Below, piece after piece: positions 52,372-61,160 of a stretch of DNA of 64,000 bases. The notes under the pieces are model-generated. The model did no database searches. It saw only the letters and a list, made by a program, of their open reading frames with translations, and was not told where the DNA came from. How positions within the stretch are numbered: the stretch's first letter is position 1; every line of letters starts with the position of its first letter. This DNA comes from Paenibacillus sp. Soil766 (GTDB lineage Bacteria > Bacillota > Bacilli > Paenibacillales > NBRC-103111): NCBI RefSeq assembly GCF_001428105.1, contig NZ_LMSJ01000034.1:130832-194831 (forward strand), given 5' to 3'. The position numbers were made by a program, and so were the translations under genes.

Positions 52372-53280
52372 TTGTATGAGTGGATTGCAAAGCTAACCTC
52401 AAGTGAAGGAGAACGAAGCCTTCTGGCGCGTATGATACCCTTTGTTCCATTGTGGATGATGGCATTGCTATGTTGGGGAGTAGCTTCAATATGGTATCTC
52501 ATTTCACGAAATGGGTTTCTAAAGAACGTGAAAGTTAATCTGGCAGATGTTTTAGGACCGATGTCCGAACGGAAAGTCAGATCAATTACAAGGGATTATG
52601 TGCGAAATGTTGTCTTTTCATTGTTCGAAATTTGCTTCCAATCAGATCGATTGTCGACATATGAATTCAAGTTGCAAGGTGAGGAGCATTTGCATACCGC
52701 ACAGCAGTTAGCCAGAGGGAAAGGGTTTATTATTTACACACCTCATGTTGGTAATTTTTTCAACTATTATTGGTATTTCTCGAGAAGGTTCGATTGTCTT
52801 ACTGTCGCATCAGCGGGGAGTCCTGAACTCAAGCCTTTATATGACAAGTTTGCCGCGTTAGGTTGCAAAGGTTTAGATTATGACAGTGTTCCCGCATTGG
52901 AATTATATCGCTGCTTAAAAAGACATATTCAATCTGGTGGCGTCGTTTTCTTGCTTGGCGATTTCTGGCGGCCTAACTTTCCTTTGTCGAAATTATTTGG
53001 CAGGGTGACTCGTACACCTGAAGGTACGGCTATGTTGGCGCTTGAACTGCAAATCCCTATTGTCCCCTTCTATGGGTTCCGCTCTCATGGCTTCAAGCAC
53101 ACGCTAGTGGTGGGTGAGCCTCTTTCTGTATACGCCAACAATCATAGTGGTGTTCGAGCTTCTAGGGTTGAAACCAATCTGATATTGAATAGCTTCGTTG
53201 AGCGGGTTATTCGGGAGCAGCCCGCATCTTGGTTTTACTGGTTTAACGTTCATGAACGTTGGGAAAACAGTCTTCAGTAA
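52372..53280 (+). CDS. LpxL/HtrB-like lysophospholipid acyltransferase, altered active-site motif
   Basis: 302 residues from a TTG, chosen because GAGGTGG lies 7 bases before it. Residues about 20-45 form a membrane helix. The core resembles lipid A acyltransferases: GKGFIIYTPHVGNFFNYYW, GVVFLLGDFWRPN, TPEGTAMLALELQIPIVP and the final WFYWFNVHERWE (family form W-x-H-R-R-W). The usual HX4(D/E) is H-V-G-N-F-F, so the acidic catalytic residue is Phe; it may use another acid or differ in chemistry. Gram-positives have no lipid A, so a role as second (O-)acylation of an aminolipid with the previous gene is inferred. Confidence 0.78.
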   Translation: MYEWIAKLTSSEGERSLLARMIPFVPLWMMALLCWGVASIWYLISRNGFLKNVKVNLADVLGPMSERKVRSITRDYVRNVVFSLFEICFQSDRLSTYEFKLQGEEHLHTAQQLARGKGFIIYTPHVGNFFNYYWYFSRRFDCLTVASAGSPELKPLYDKFAALGCKGLDYDSVPALELYRCLKRHIQSGGVVFLLGDFWRPNFPLSKLFGRVTRTPEGTAMLALELQIPIVPFYGFRSHGFKHTLVVGEPLSVYANNHSGVRASRVETNLILNSFVERVIREQPASWFYWFNVHERWENSLQ

Positions 53281-53313
53281 CCACAATCGACATAAGGACG
53301 GGGGAATCGATAA

Positions 53314-54309
53314 ATGGATACAGCAAGCCACTTATTGTTCGGGGTGAGCCTCGCAGGATTAGCATGTTTAGATATGGTGGTTACGCAGCAGCCCGCATTA
53401 AGTCATGCCATTCTCGCTGGAACATTAATTGGATCCCATGCGCCGGATTTGGACACATTTGCCCGATTACGGGGGTATGCGAGTTATGTTCGTTTACATC
53501 GAGGTGTCACGCATTCAATACCAGCACTTATCATCTGGCCACTATTGATAAGTTTACCGCTCGCGGCTGCATTCGGCATTTGGGAGCATTTCTTTCATTT
53601 ATGCTTATGGACATTTCTTGCTGTTGCATGCCATGTGGGGTTGGACGCTTTGAATGTTTATGGCGTCCAATGCTTACGGCCTTTTACGAAAAGATGGGTG
53701 CATTTAGACACGCTATGTCTGTATGATCCTTTCTTGTTCACGCTTCATACAGGCGGTGTGATCTTGTGGTTTACGATATGGGGAGGAGTGGCTGGAAGTC
53801 ATATTGGGGAGATGTTTGCTCTTATTTTCGCAGCATCACTTATGTATGTGTGGTTCCAAAGCTCTCAACGTAACAAGTTAATAAAGAGAGTGCATAGTGA
53901 AGTGAAGATTCCTACAGGTGTATGTCATCTTGTACCTAGTTTAAGCTGGTTTTATTGGCAGTTTGTCTTTGAAAGTGATGCTAGCTTTTATTTAGGTGAG
54001 CTGCGGCATGGTCAAGTGATCGTCCTTGAGCAGTATAGTAAGAAGGATTACAACCAACAGCAGTCACATCCAATCGTGAAAGCATCTATGGGGACAGATG
54101 GCGTTCGTGCATTTCTGCAATTTGCTCAGCACATTTATGTGTGTTGGAAAGAGAAGAATGGTGGCTATGAAGTACAGTGGCGCGATATGCGATTCTGGCA
54201 CAAACGCAAGTTGAGATTCGGCGTCGATGTACAGCTGGATCGAGATATGAAAGTCGTGAGTGATCGGATTGGGATGGACAAAAAAGCGTGGGATCCGCCA
54301 TTTGTGTGA
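53314..54309 (+). CDS. YdjM-like (DUF457/LexA-binding inner-membrane hydrolase) family protein
   Basis: 331 residues. The N-terminal 200 residues hold about four membrane helices with the family metal motifs: MDTASHLLFG (His), GSHAPDLD (His/Asp), HRGVTHS (His) and CHVGLDALNVYG (His/Asp). Proteins of this family are putative metal-dependent hydrolases; E. coli YdjM is membrane-bound and SOS-regulated. The C-terminal 130 residues are soluble and do not match a family I know. AAGGACGGGGGAATCG leads to the ATG, 33 bases after the acyltransferase gene. It is probably the third gene of the lipid cassette. Confidence 0.8.
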   Translation: MDTASHLLFGVSLAGLACLDMVVTQQPALSHAILAGTLIGSHAPDLDTFARLRGYASYVRLHRGVTHSIPALIIWPLLISLPLAAAFGIWEHFFHLCLWTFLAVACHVGLDALNVYGVQCLRPFTKRWVHLDTLCLYDPFLFTLHTGGVILWFTIWGGVAGSHIGEMFALIFAASLMYVWFQSSQRNKLIKRVHSEVKIPTGVCHLVPSLSWFYWQFVFESDASFYLGELRHGQVIVLEQYSKKDYNQQQSHPIVKASMGTDGVRAFLQFAQHIYVCWKEKNGGYEVQWRDMRFWHKRKLRFGVDVQLDRDMKVVSDRIGMDKKAWDPPFV

Positions 54310-54462
54310 GCATGTTTGATCACGAACTTACGGTGTGACGTTTGGTCCATTTGGATGAAACTGACATTGACCAAAGAATTCACGTTATGTTTAAATAAAA
54401 GAGAATATCCAATTTGCGCCCCTAATCATTGGCTGACATCACGTTTATAGGCGCTAATGTGT

Positions 54463-54492
54463 CAGGTGCGAATTAAGCAACTGGCCTTTTTT
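54463..54492 (+). terminator. Weak terminator-like hairpin before the pilus cluster
   Basis: CAGGTGC and GCAACTG pair with one mismatch; CC and six T residues follow. Confidence 0.5.
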
Positions 54493-54538
54493 GATGTCAG
54501 AAAAAGGTTTTTTGAAATCGATGGGGGTGAACGGAGTT

Positions 54539-56203
54539 ATGGCTCCTCGTAAACGAATCGGTGATCTCTTGGTTGAATCGGGACTAATATCGGAAGAACA
54601 ACTGAAAAATGCTCTCAGAGAGCAAAAAGAACTGAATATGAGGCTGGGTGATGTGCTCATCACCCGTAATTACATAACAGAACAACAACTAATCGAAGTT
54701 CTTGAATTCCAACTGGGCATTCCGCATATCCAGCTTTACCGTCAGAAAATCGAAACGAAAATCATCAATATTATCCCACAGCGGCTAGCTGAGCAACATC
54801 AGGTGTTGCCGATTAGGACTGAGGGCAATAAACTAATTTTGGCAATGGCAGACCCTCTGGATTATTTTGCCATCGATGAGCTTCGTATGACGACTGGTTT
54901 CCGCATTGAACCTACGATTGCTTCGAAAGATGAACTCCAACGGGCGATTAAACGCTATTATGGGTTGCAGGAATCTGTTGAGCAGATCATGCAGAACTTA
55001 AATATTCGTGAATCGGAAGAAGCGAAGCCAATCGTGGAAGATGAGGATTCTCCTGTCGTTAAGACGGTTAATCAAATCATTATTCAGGCGATCCAAAGTG
55101 GCGCGAGTGACATTCACATCGATCCACAGGAAGATAGCTTGCGTGTACGCTATCGTGTGGATGGGGTCATGCGTACAGAGAGGACACTACCTCCTCATAT
55201 GCAGAGTGTCATTATTGCAAGGATCAAAATCATGGCAAACATGAACGTCGCCGAGAGACGGTTACCGCAAGATGGCCGTGTTGAGATGGATATTGAGTTC
55301 CGTAAAGTAGATATCCGAATCTCTTCTCTTCCTACGATTCACGGCGAGAAAGTTGTTATGCGAATTCTCGATCTAGGGAGCACGCTCACCGAAATCGAGA
55401 AATTAGGGCTATCTGAGCACAACCTTCAGTTATTTCAAAAAGCAATAAGCAATGCGCATGGTGTAGTCCTTATTACAGGACCGACTGGCAGCGGTAAAAC
55501 GACAACGTTGTACTCCGCCTTATCCAGATTGAATAACGAGGAAGTCAATATAATTACCGTTGAAGATCCGGTAGAATATCAACTTCAAGGTATTAATCAA
55601 GTACAGGTGAATTCGGTAACCGGACTGACATTCGCGACAGGACTCCGTACGATTCTGCGTCAAGATCCTAACATCGTTATGGTTGGGGAAATTAGGGATG
55701 TTGAGACAGCGGAGATCGCTATTCGCGCAGCGATGACCGGACATCTTGTTTTGAGTACGCTGCATACAAATAGTGCAGCAAATTCGATTACGCGTTTAAT
55801 TGATATGGGCGTTGAACCTTTCTTGGTTTCATCCGCGGTAAATTGCATTATTGCGCAACGACTCGTTCGTAAAATTTGTACAAGCTGTTCAACGTCCTAT
55901 GTCCCTTCTCAAGAAGAGAAGGTGTTGTTGGGAGGTTATGGGTATACAGCAGAGATGCTGCGTAGAGGCAGTGGGTGCGGCGAATGCGGGAGAAGCGGAT
56001 ACAAGGGGCGACTTGCGATTCATGAAATTTTGCCAATTGATGATACACTTCGAACTATGATATTGCAAAAACGTTCAGATAACGATTATCGGAATTACGC
56101 AATTGAACACGGGTTGATTCCAATGATTAATGATGGCATTAGCAAAGTGATCGCTGGTCTAACGACATTAGCGGAAGTGTTCCGTGTTACGGGTACAGAA
56201 TGA
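54539..56203 (+). CDS. pilB: Type IV pilus assembly ATPase PilB with MshE-type N-terminal domain
   Basis: 554 residues from the ATG at 54539; GGGGGTGA lies 8 bases before it. The N-terminal 150 residues are an MshEN domain: RIGDLLVESGLISEEQLKNA (6-25, ending in Gln29), a 5-residue spacer (30-34), then RLGDVLITRNYITEQQLIEV (35-54, ending in Gln58); this is the two-part cyclic-di-GMP motif RLGxxLLxxG... with a few changes in the second half. The ATPase core follows: Walker A GPTGSGKTT (314-322), Asp box, Walker B with IVMVGEIRD and His box, and a CxxC...CxxC zinc site. It powers pilin polymerisation at the inner membrane. Confidence 0.95.
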   Translation: MAPRKRIGDLLVESGLISEEQLKNALREQKELNMRLGDVLITRNYITEQQLIEVLEFQLGIPHIQLYRQKIETKIINIIPQRLAEQHQVLPIRTEGNKLILAMADPLDYFAIDELRMTTGFRIEPTIASKDELQRAIKRYYGLQESVEQIMQNLNIRESEEAKPIVEDEDSPVVKTVNQIIIQAIQSGASDIHIDPQEDSLRVRYRVDGVMRTERTLPPHMQSVIIARIKIMANMNVAERRLPQDGRVEMDIEFRKVDIRISSLPTIHGEKVVMRILDLGSTLTEIEKLGLSEHNLQLFQKAISNAHGVVLITGPTGSGKTTTLYSALSRLNNEEVNIITVEDPVEYQLQGINQVQVNSVTGLTFATGLRTILRQDPNIVMVGEIRDVETAEIAIRAAMTGHLVLSTLHTNSAANSITRLIDMGVEPFLVSSAVNCIIAQRLVRKICTSCSTSYVPSQEEKVLLGGYGYTAEMLRRGSGCGECGRSGYKGRLAIHEILPIDDTLRTMILQKRSDNDYRNYAIEHGLIPMINDGISKVIAGLTTLAEVFRVTGTE

Positions 56204-56232
56204 TATTTTTTTTCACTTTTTTTCGAGAAAAA

Positions 56233-56249
56233 TGTCGAAATATATCGAA
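56233..56249. promoter_or_regulatory. Two Spo0A-box-like sites upstream of pilT
   Basis: TGTCGAA (56233-56239) and TATCGAA (56243-56249) are spaced 10 bases apart, start to start. TGTCGAA equals the 0A-box consensus (TGTCGAA), but short motifs arise easily by chance. Confidence 0.3.
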
Positions 56250-56335
56250 AGTTGTCCTAATACTTTACTAACAGTTACATAGTACTGTGTAAGTATGACT
56301 AATTCTAGATGTTTCCATGAGATGGAGGGATTCGT

Positions 56336-57376
56336 GTGACCATGATTGAGTTGATGAAGCTTGCTCATGACCGTAAAGCTTCTGATATACATATTACCGT
56401 TAATTCGCCGGCTATGTTTCGTATTCATGGTGAACTTAAGCCAGTGAATGATCAAATTCTAACCCCTTTAGATACTTTAGAGATGGCGAAAGAATTGATG
56501 ACAAACGAACAATATGAACTCTTTTTAGAAAAAGGGGATTCCGACTTATCTTATGGTATTGCTGACGTCTCTAGGTATCGAGTCAATATCTATAAGCAAA
56601 AAGGACATGTTGGTCTGACGATTCGACTTATTCCTACTCAAGTACCGGAAATGGAAGTGCTAGGTTTACCAGCAATCGCACAAGATTTTGCCAAAAAGCC
56701 ACAAGGTCTCGTGCTCGTCACTGGACCTACTGGAAGCGGAAAATCAACAACACTAGCTGCGATATTAGATTATATCAATCGTACTAGAAATGATCACATC
56801 ATCACGCTGGAAGATCCAATTGAGTTTGTGCATCAGCATAAATCTTGTATTGTCAATCAGAGAGAGATCGGTGTTGATACAAATTCGTTTTCTGCAGGAC
56901 TTCGTGCAGCACTGAGACAAGATCCAGACGTTATTCTGGTAGGTGAAATGCGCGATCTGGAAACGATTAGCATTGCAATTACCGCAGCTGAAACGGGGCA
57001 CTTGGTTTTCGGAACTTTACATACGGCTGATGCACCTCAAACCATTGATAGGATCATTGATGTTTTTCCTTCGGAAGGGCAGCAACAAGTACGCGTGCAA
57101 CTCGCATCCGTTATGCTGGGCGTTATGGCACAGAGACTTTTACCAACGGCGGATGGCAGTGGACGAGTTGCGGCAATCGAAGTATTGGTGAACACGCCAG
57201 CGGTAGCTAATCTTATTCGTTCGGAGAAGGTACACCAGATTCGATCTGTGATGCAAACAGGCAAATCTCAAGGTATGCAGACGATGGAGATGGCGCTAAG
57301 AGAGCTCCTTCAGCAGCGAATAATCACTGTAGATACCGCGAAAGAAGCACTCTTTGGTTTCGCAGAGTTGCAATAA
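56336..57376 (+). CDS. pilT: Type IV pilus retraction ATPase PilT
   Basis: 346 residues from the GTG at 56336 (GGAGGG 6 bases before; the ATG at 56342 is also possible). It depolymerises pilin and drives twitching or DNA uptake. Walker A GPTGSGKST (130-138), Walker B with VILVGEMRD, the HTADA segment and the PilT AIRNLIRE-like motif (AVANLIRSEK) are present. It follows pilB after 132 bases and pilC follows after 29 bases. Confidence 0.95.
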   Translation: MTMIELMKLAHDRKASDIHITVNSPAMFRIHGELKPVNDQILTPLDTLEMAKELMTNEQYELFLEKGDSDLSYGIADVSRYRVNIYKQKGHVGLTIRLIPTQVPEMEVLGLPAIAQDFAKKPQGLVLVTGPTGSGKSTTLAAILDYINRTRNDHIITLEDPIEFVHQHKSCIVNQREIGVDTNSFSAGLRAALRQDPDVILVGEMRDLETISIAITAAETGHLVFGTLHTADAPQTIDRIIDVFPSEGQQQVRVQLASVMLGVMAQRLLPTADGSGRVAAIEVLVNTPAVANLIRSEKVHQIRSVMQTGKSQGMQTMEMALRELLQQRIITVDTAKEALFGFAELQ

Positions 57377-57405
57377 GTGAGCTGTAAGTAAGGAGGTGAG
57401 CTCGA

Positions 57406-58617
57406 GTGCCGAAGTTCCGGTATCAAGCTGTTGACAATCATGGTCAATATTACAAGGGGGTACTCGAAGCTACCTCGTTTCAAGCAGCAACCGATGAGTT
57501 AAAGGGAAAAGATCTTTGGATACTAGATTGCTTTGACCAGGGTAAGAGTATCTTGTATCGAGAGCTTACTTTCGGTGGTCCGAAGGTCAAGATGGAGCAC
57601 TTTACTGTGTTTTGTCGACAACTTTCTACATTGTATAAATCTGGTGTCAATATGGTAGAGTCGGTACGGATCTTAAGCGAGCAAACAGAGAGTAAGGTGT
57701 TTAAGAAAGTACTTAAGGAAGTTGCCGAGGACATGCAGCGAGGTACACAGCTTTCTGTAGCTTCCGCGCAGTTTCCCACCGTATTTTCCACTGTATTCGT
57801 CAATATGATCAGAGCTGGAGAGGCAAGCGGGAATCTAGATGATATGCTGGATCGCTTAGCTGTGTTCTACGAGAAAGAGTATTACACCAAGGAGAAAGTG
57901 AAATCTGCCATGATCTATCCGATCATTATGGGTTTCGTTACGATAGCGGTTGTCACGCTTATGATGACATTCGTAATTCCTAAATATGTTGAGAATTTCG
58001 AAGCAATGGGATTGGAACTTCCACTACCAACTATGATTGTCATCAAACTGAGCGATCTATTGCTAGCTTACTGGTTCTTTATACCAATCTTCGTGATTGC
58101 TCCGAGCCTAATCATTCAAGCATTGAAGCGTACAAAGAAGGGAAACTATTACTGGGATTATTTCCGGCTTAAGATTCCCGTATTTGGCAAATTAGCGCAT
58201 AAGCAATCCATCGCACGCTTCAGTCGAACCTTCAGTTCCTTATATGCAGCTGCAATTCCTATGCTTCAAGCCATGACCATCGTTTCGAATGTCGTTGGGA
58301 ATGACGTAATTGGAAAGCTGATCTTGGAATCAAGGGAAGGCCTCAGGAGCGGACATTCAATTGCTGATCCGTTTAAGGATTCATGGTTATTTCCGCCAAT
58401 GGTAGTTCAAATGCTAGCGATTGGTGAGAAGACAGGTTCTTTGGATAGTATGCTGGAAAAAGTAGCAGATTTCTACGAGGCTGATGTGGATACGATGGCT
58501 GATCGTTTGAAGTCGCTATTAGAACCGCTAATGATACTACTTCTCTCAGGAATCGTTGGAGGCATCGTATTAGCTGTAATGCTTCCGACCTTTAAACTGA
58601 TGGGCGGTATTCATTAA
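57406..58617 (+). CDS. pilC: Type IV pilus inner-membrane platform protein PilC
   Basis: 403 residues with a GTG start 5 bases after AGGAGGTGAG. Two copies of the T2SS-F domain (about 65-190 and 270-390), each with the family segments FCRQLSTLYKSGVNMVES and FSRTFSSLYAAAIPMLQA, and three membrane helices near 170-190, 220-240 and 375-395. It links the ATPases to the pilus base. It starts 29 bases after pilT. Confidence 0.95.
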   Translation: MPKFRYQAVDNHGQYYKGVLEATSFQAATDELKGKDLWILDCFDQGKSILYRELTFGGPKVKMEHFTVFCRQLSTLYKSGVNMVESVRILSEQTESKVFKKVLKEVAEDMQRGTQLSVASAQFPTVFSTVFVNMIRAGEASGNLDDMLDRLAVFYEKEYYTKEKVKSAMIYPIIMGFVTIAVVTLMMTFVIPKYVENFEAMGLELPLPTMIVIKLSDLLLAYWFFIPIFVIAPSLIIQALKRTKKGNYYWDYFRLKIPVFGKLAHKQSIARFSRTFSSLYAAAIPMLQAMTIVSNVVGNDVIGKLILESREGLRSGHSIADPFKDSWLFPPMVVQMLAIGEKTGSLDSMLEKVADFYEADVDTMADRLKSLLEPLMILLLSGIVGGIVLAVMLPTFKLMGGIH

Positions 58618-58654
58618 ATATATGATTATTTTATCAATCGAAGGAGAGGGTACT

Positions 58655-59044
58655 ATGTTTAAAAGAATGATGAATACCAAGCTTAGACTGCTTAAAAATC
58701 AAAAAGGGTTAACACTTGTCGAGTTGTTGGCTGTTATTGTTATTTTGGGGGTTGTTGCTGCGATAGCTGTTCCAGCTATTGGGGGGATTATTAATAACTC
58801 AAAAATAAATGCTGATGCTCAAACAGTGGTATTGTTGCAAGATACTGCGGTTCGATATTTAACTGATACTGATGCTGATGGGTCAACGGCAGTAACAACA
58901 GTAGCAGTAGCAACATTAGAAACAAATCACTATTTAAGAGATATTCCTTTGAGGCAATCAGGGGCTACTGCAGGTGCAGCTTACGCGTCTGTTACGGTAG
59001 CTTATACAGCAGCAACAGGCTGGACTGCAGGAGCTGTACAATAA
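58655..59044 (+). CDS. Type IV major pilin-like prepilin
   Basis: 129 residues from the ATG at 58655 (AAGGAG shortly upstream). A prepilin signal KNQKG|LTLVELLAVIVIL puts the cut after Gly18; the mature protein starts with Leu19 rather than Phe, and Glu23 gives the Glu5 needed for assembly. The hydrophobic helix runs 19-45. The short soluble domain, about 85 residues, is Thr/Ala/Val-rich, with no cysteine, so there is no disulfide loop. Its small size suits a major pilin of a Gram-positive type IV pilus. Confidence 0.9.
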   Translation: MFKRMMNTKLRLLKNQKGLTLVELLAVIVILGVVAAIAVPAIGGIINNSKINADAQTVVLLQDTAVRYLTDTDADGSTAVTTVAVATLETNHYLRDIPLRQSGATAGAAYASVTVAYTAATGWTAGAVQ

Positions 59045-59070
59045 TACTATATGCTTAGGTTTTACCCCGA

Positions 59071-59098
59071 TAAAGGTAACTCTCACGAGTTACCTTTA
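59071..59098 (+). terminator. Intercistronic hairpin between pilin and prepilin peptidase
   Basis: TAAAGGTAACTC and GAGTTACCTTTA form a perfect 12-bp stem around TCAC, followed only by TTGA. It may reduce read-through, allowing more pilin than downstream product, or protect the 3' end. Confidence 0.65.
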
Positions 59099-59132
59099 TT
59101 GAATCCTTCAATCTTTCCCGAATGGAGCGACT

Positions 59133-59918
59133 ATGGACACATTAACTCTCTTATACGCAATCACGGCTGGTCTGTTCGGACTTGTATTTGGCAGCTTTTT
59201 TAATGTCGTAGGCATAAGAGTCGTCAAAAAGGAATCCATCGCCTATCCCCCTTCACATTGTGTTCACTGCAATCATGAACTTAAACCACTAGACCTGATT
59301 CCTGTGCTTAGCTATCTAGGATTACGTGGAGCTTGCAGGTATTGCCGAGCTAAGATTTCTCCGATTTATCCCATTGGTGAACTCGTGACAGCAGTTGCCT
59401 TTGCAGTAACAACATGGCTGATCGGGCCTTCTTTAGAACTGATAGTCGGACTTGTATTTGTATCTATCTTAATGATTTGTTCAATCGCAGACAGTAGATA
59501 TAGGATCATCCCTGATAAAGTTGTATTCTCGGGCATGATAGTTGCTTTCCTACTTCGAATATGGATACACCCTTTACCTTTATGGAACTACTCAGTAGCG
59601 TTTATCGTTGGTGGAGGTGTTCTCTACCTGGTTGCTCTTGCGTCAGTGTTAATCATGAAAAAAGAAGGTATGGGCGGCGGCGATATCAAATTATTGGCTT
59701 TTATCGGGCTCATTGTCGGTATTAAATTAACCTTATTTACACTATTTGTTGCTAGTTTGTTTGGAACTATTTATGGTCTTGTACAAATACGCGTGAAATC
59801 GTCACGGGAAGATCAAGGAATTCCATTTGGTCCATTTATTGCTGCAGGAGCCTTCTTTAGTTACTTTTGGGGAGAGTCCGTGATTAACTGGTACTTAAGC
59901 TTCATTCATTTCAAATAA
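59133..59918 (+). CDS. pilD: Prepilin peptidase / N-methyltransferase PilD
   Basis: 261 residues. Cys43, Cys46, Cys68 and Cys71 form the zinc site needed for the N-methylase part, and the peptidase aspartates are Asp121 (in SIADSRYRIIPDK) and Asp185 (GMGGGDIK, the GXGD motif). Seven to eight helices. It cleaves and methylates the prepilins at 58655 and 63759. GGAGCGACT precedes the ATG. Confidence 0.95.
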   Translation: MDTLTLLYAITAGLFGLVFGSFFNVVGIRVVKKESIAYPPSHCVHCNHELKPLDLIPVLSYLGLRGACRYCRAKISPIYPIGELVTAVAFAVTTWLIGPSLELIVGLVFVSILMICSIADSRYRIIPDKVVFSGMIVAFLLRIWIHPLPLWNYSVAFIVGGGVLYLVALASVLIMKKEGMGGGDIKLLAFIGLIVGIKLTLFTLFVASLFGTIYGLVQIRVKSSREDQGIPFGPFIAAGAFFSYFWGESVINWYLSFIHFK

Positions 59919-59972
59919 TAGAACTTAACGTTGCAAACTTCTCAGAAATTCAGCAAAGGAGTGAGACTGGAC

Positions 59973-61160
59973 ATGCTTACATCATCGTTCGATTTTATTA
60001 AAGCCTTGAAACCAGGACAAACCTCTTTGGGAATTGAAATTTCTGATTCGACTATAAAAATGAGCAAAGTGTTGCTGAGAAATAAGAATGAACCGTTGAT
60101 TCAAATGAATTTAACAGAGGAGCTTCCACCTCATGTAATGGAAGAAGGACGAATTAAAGAACCGCTTCGCTTGATACAAACTTTGCAAACCATGATGGCG
60201 CGATTAGATTCGAAACCAAAACATATACATCTAGTATTTCCTAGCCAACTCGTGATGGTAAGATTTTTAAAGCTGCCGGATATCCCCGAAAAGGATATGG
60301 CTAAGCTTGTCGATTTTGAGATTAAACACAATATTCATTTACCTTTTGAGAATCCACTGTATGATTTTGTGAAGATGAATGGGACAGCTCATAAAAAAAG
60401 AAAAACAGTAAAAAAGGCGAAAAAGGAATCTGAAACACCTGCTGAGAAAGACTATTTCTTGGAGGCTGCTGCTGGTAAAGAGGATTTAGGTAGAGGTAAA
60501 GGGCTATTTGAGGATTTTCAGGAGGAAGAATCCAAAGAAGCTATAGCCATGCAATGTGATGTTATGCTGGTTGCTGCTCCAAAAGAAATAATGGATCAAT
60601 ATCTTGAAGTTCTGGATTCAGCAGGGATTAAGCTAACGAGTATTGAGATTAAAGCACTTTCTTTATTGCGTTTGCAGCAAAGCACATCCTTGACCAAGTT
60701 ACAGGACACCTTCATGATTGTTGATTTGAACGAGACTGCTGGCGATCTTAGTATTTTTCATGGTGAGGAGCTCAAGATTACACGTAGTATTCCGCTCATC
60801 TTCGCAGCAAAGTCGCAGGGAAATATAGATGTGAAAGCAAGTGCAGATCATCTCTTCTCAGAGTTTATGGACGGCGATGCTGATTTCCGAAGTCATTGTA
60901 ATGATTTGGCACATGAGCTTGAAAGGTTGATGAACTTTTATCGTTATACGCTAAATAATCGGAATCAAGAATTTGCCGGTGTGGTTATCTCAGGTGATTT
61001 GAAAAGAATGTCTGAAATCGTAACGTTCTTGACCGAGCGGCTGCCGATTCCGGTACAAATGTTTCAACCTACCAATACGTTTGGACAAAATTCGGCGCTC
61101 AAAGACTTTTCAATGTATGCTGTTACGTTGGGTCTAGCTCTAAGGGGGGCAGACTCATGA
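59973..61160 (+). CDS. pilM: Type IV pilus assembly protein PilM
   Basis: 395 residues from the ATG at 59973 (AAAGGAG 11 bases before; shorter spacing starts are worse). Actin-like fold with SLGIEISDSTIKMSKV at the N-terminus and 'VDLNETAGDLSIFHGEE' in the second half. It recruits PilN through its N-terminal peptide in the cytoplasm. A Lys/Glu-rich insertion of about 50 residues spans 136-190 and is absent from typical PilM. The pilN gene overlaps its stop by 4 bases. Confidence 0.9.
   Translation: MLTSSFDFIKALKPGQTSLGIEISDSTIKMSKVLLRNKNEPLIQMNLTEELPPHVMEEGRIKEPLRLIQTLQTMMARLDSKPKHIHLVFPSQLVMVRFLKLPDIPEKDMAKLVDFEIKHNIHLPFENPLYDFVKMNGTAHKKRKTVKKAKKESETPAEKDYFLEAAAGKEDLGRGKGLFEDFQEEESKEAIAMQCDVMLVAAPKEIMDQYLEVLDSAGIKLTSIEIKALSLLRLQQSTSLTKLQDTFMIVDLNETAGDLSIFHGEELKITRSIPLIFAAKSQGNIDVKASADHLFSEFMDGDADFRSHCNDLAHELERLMNFYRYTLNNRNQEFAGVVISGDLKRMSEIVTFLTERLPIPVQMFQPTNTFGQNSALKDFSMYAVTLGLALRGADS

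Noticed and set aside
53259..53726. Overlapping plus-strand frame in the YdjM-like gene
   Set aside because: Different frame of a well-supported membrane protein gene, no conserved content.
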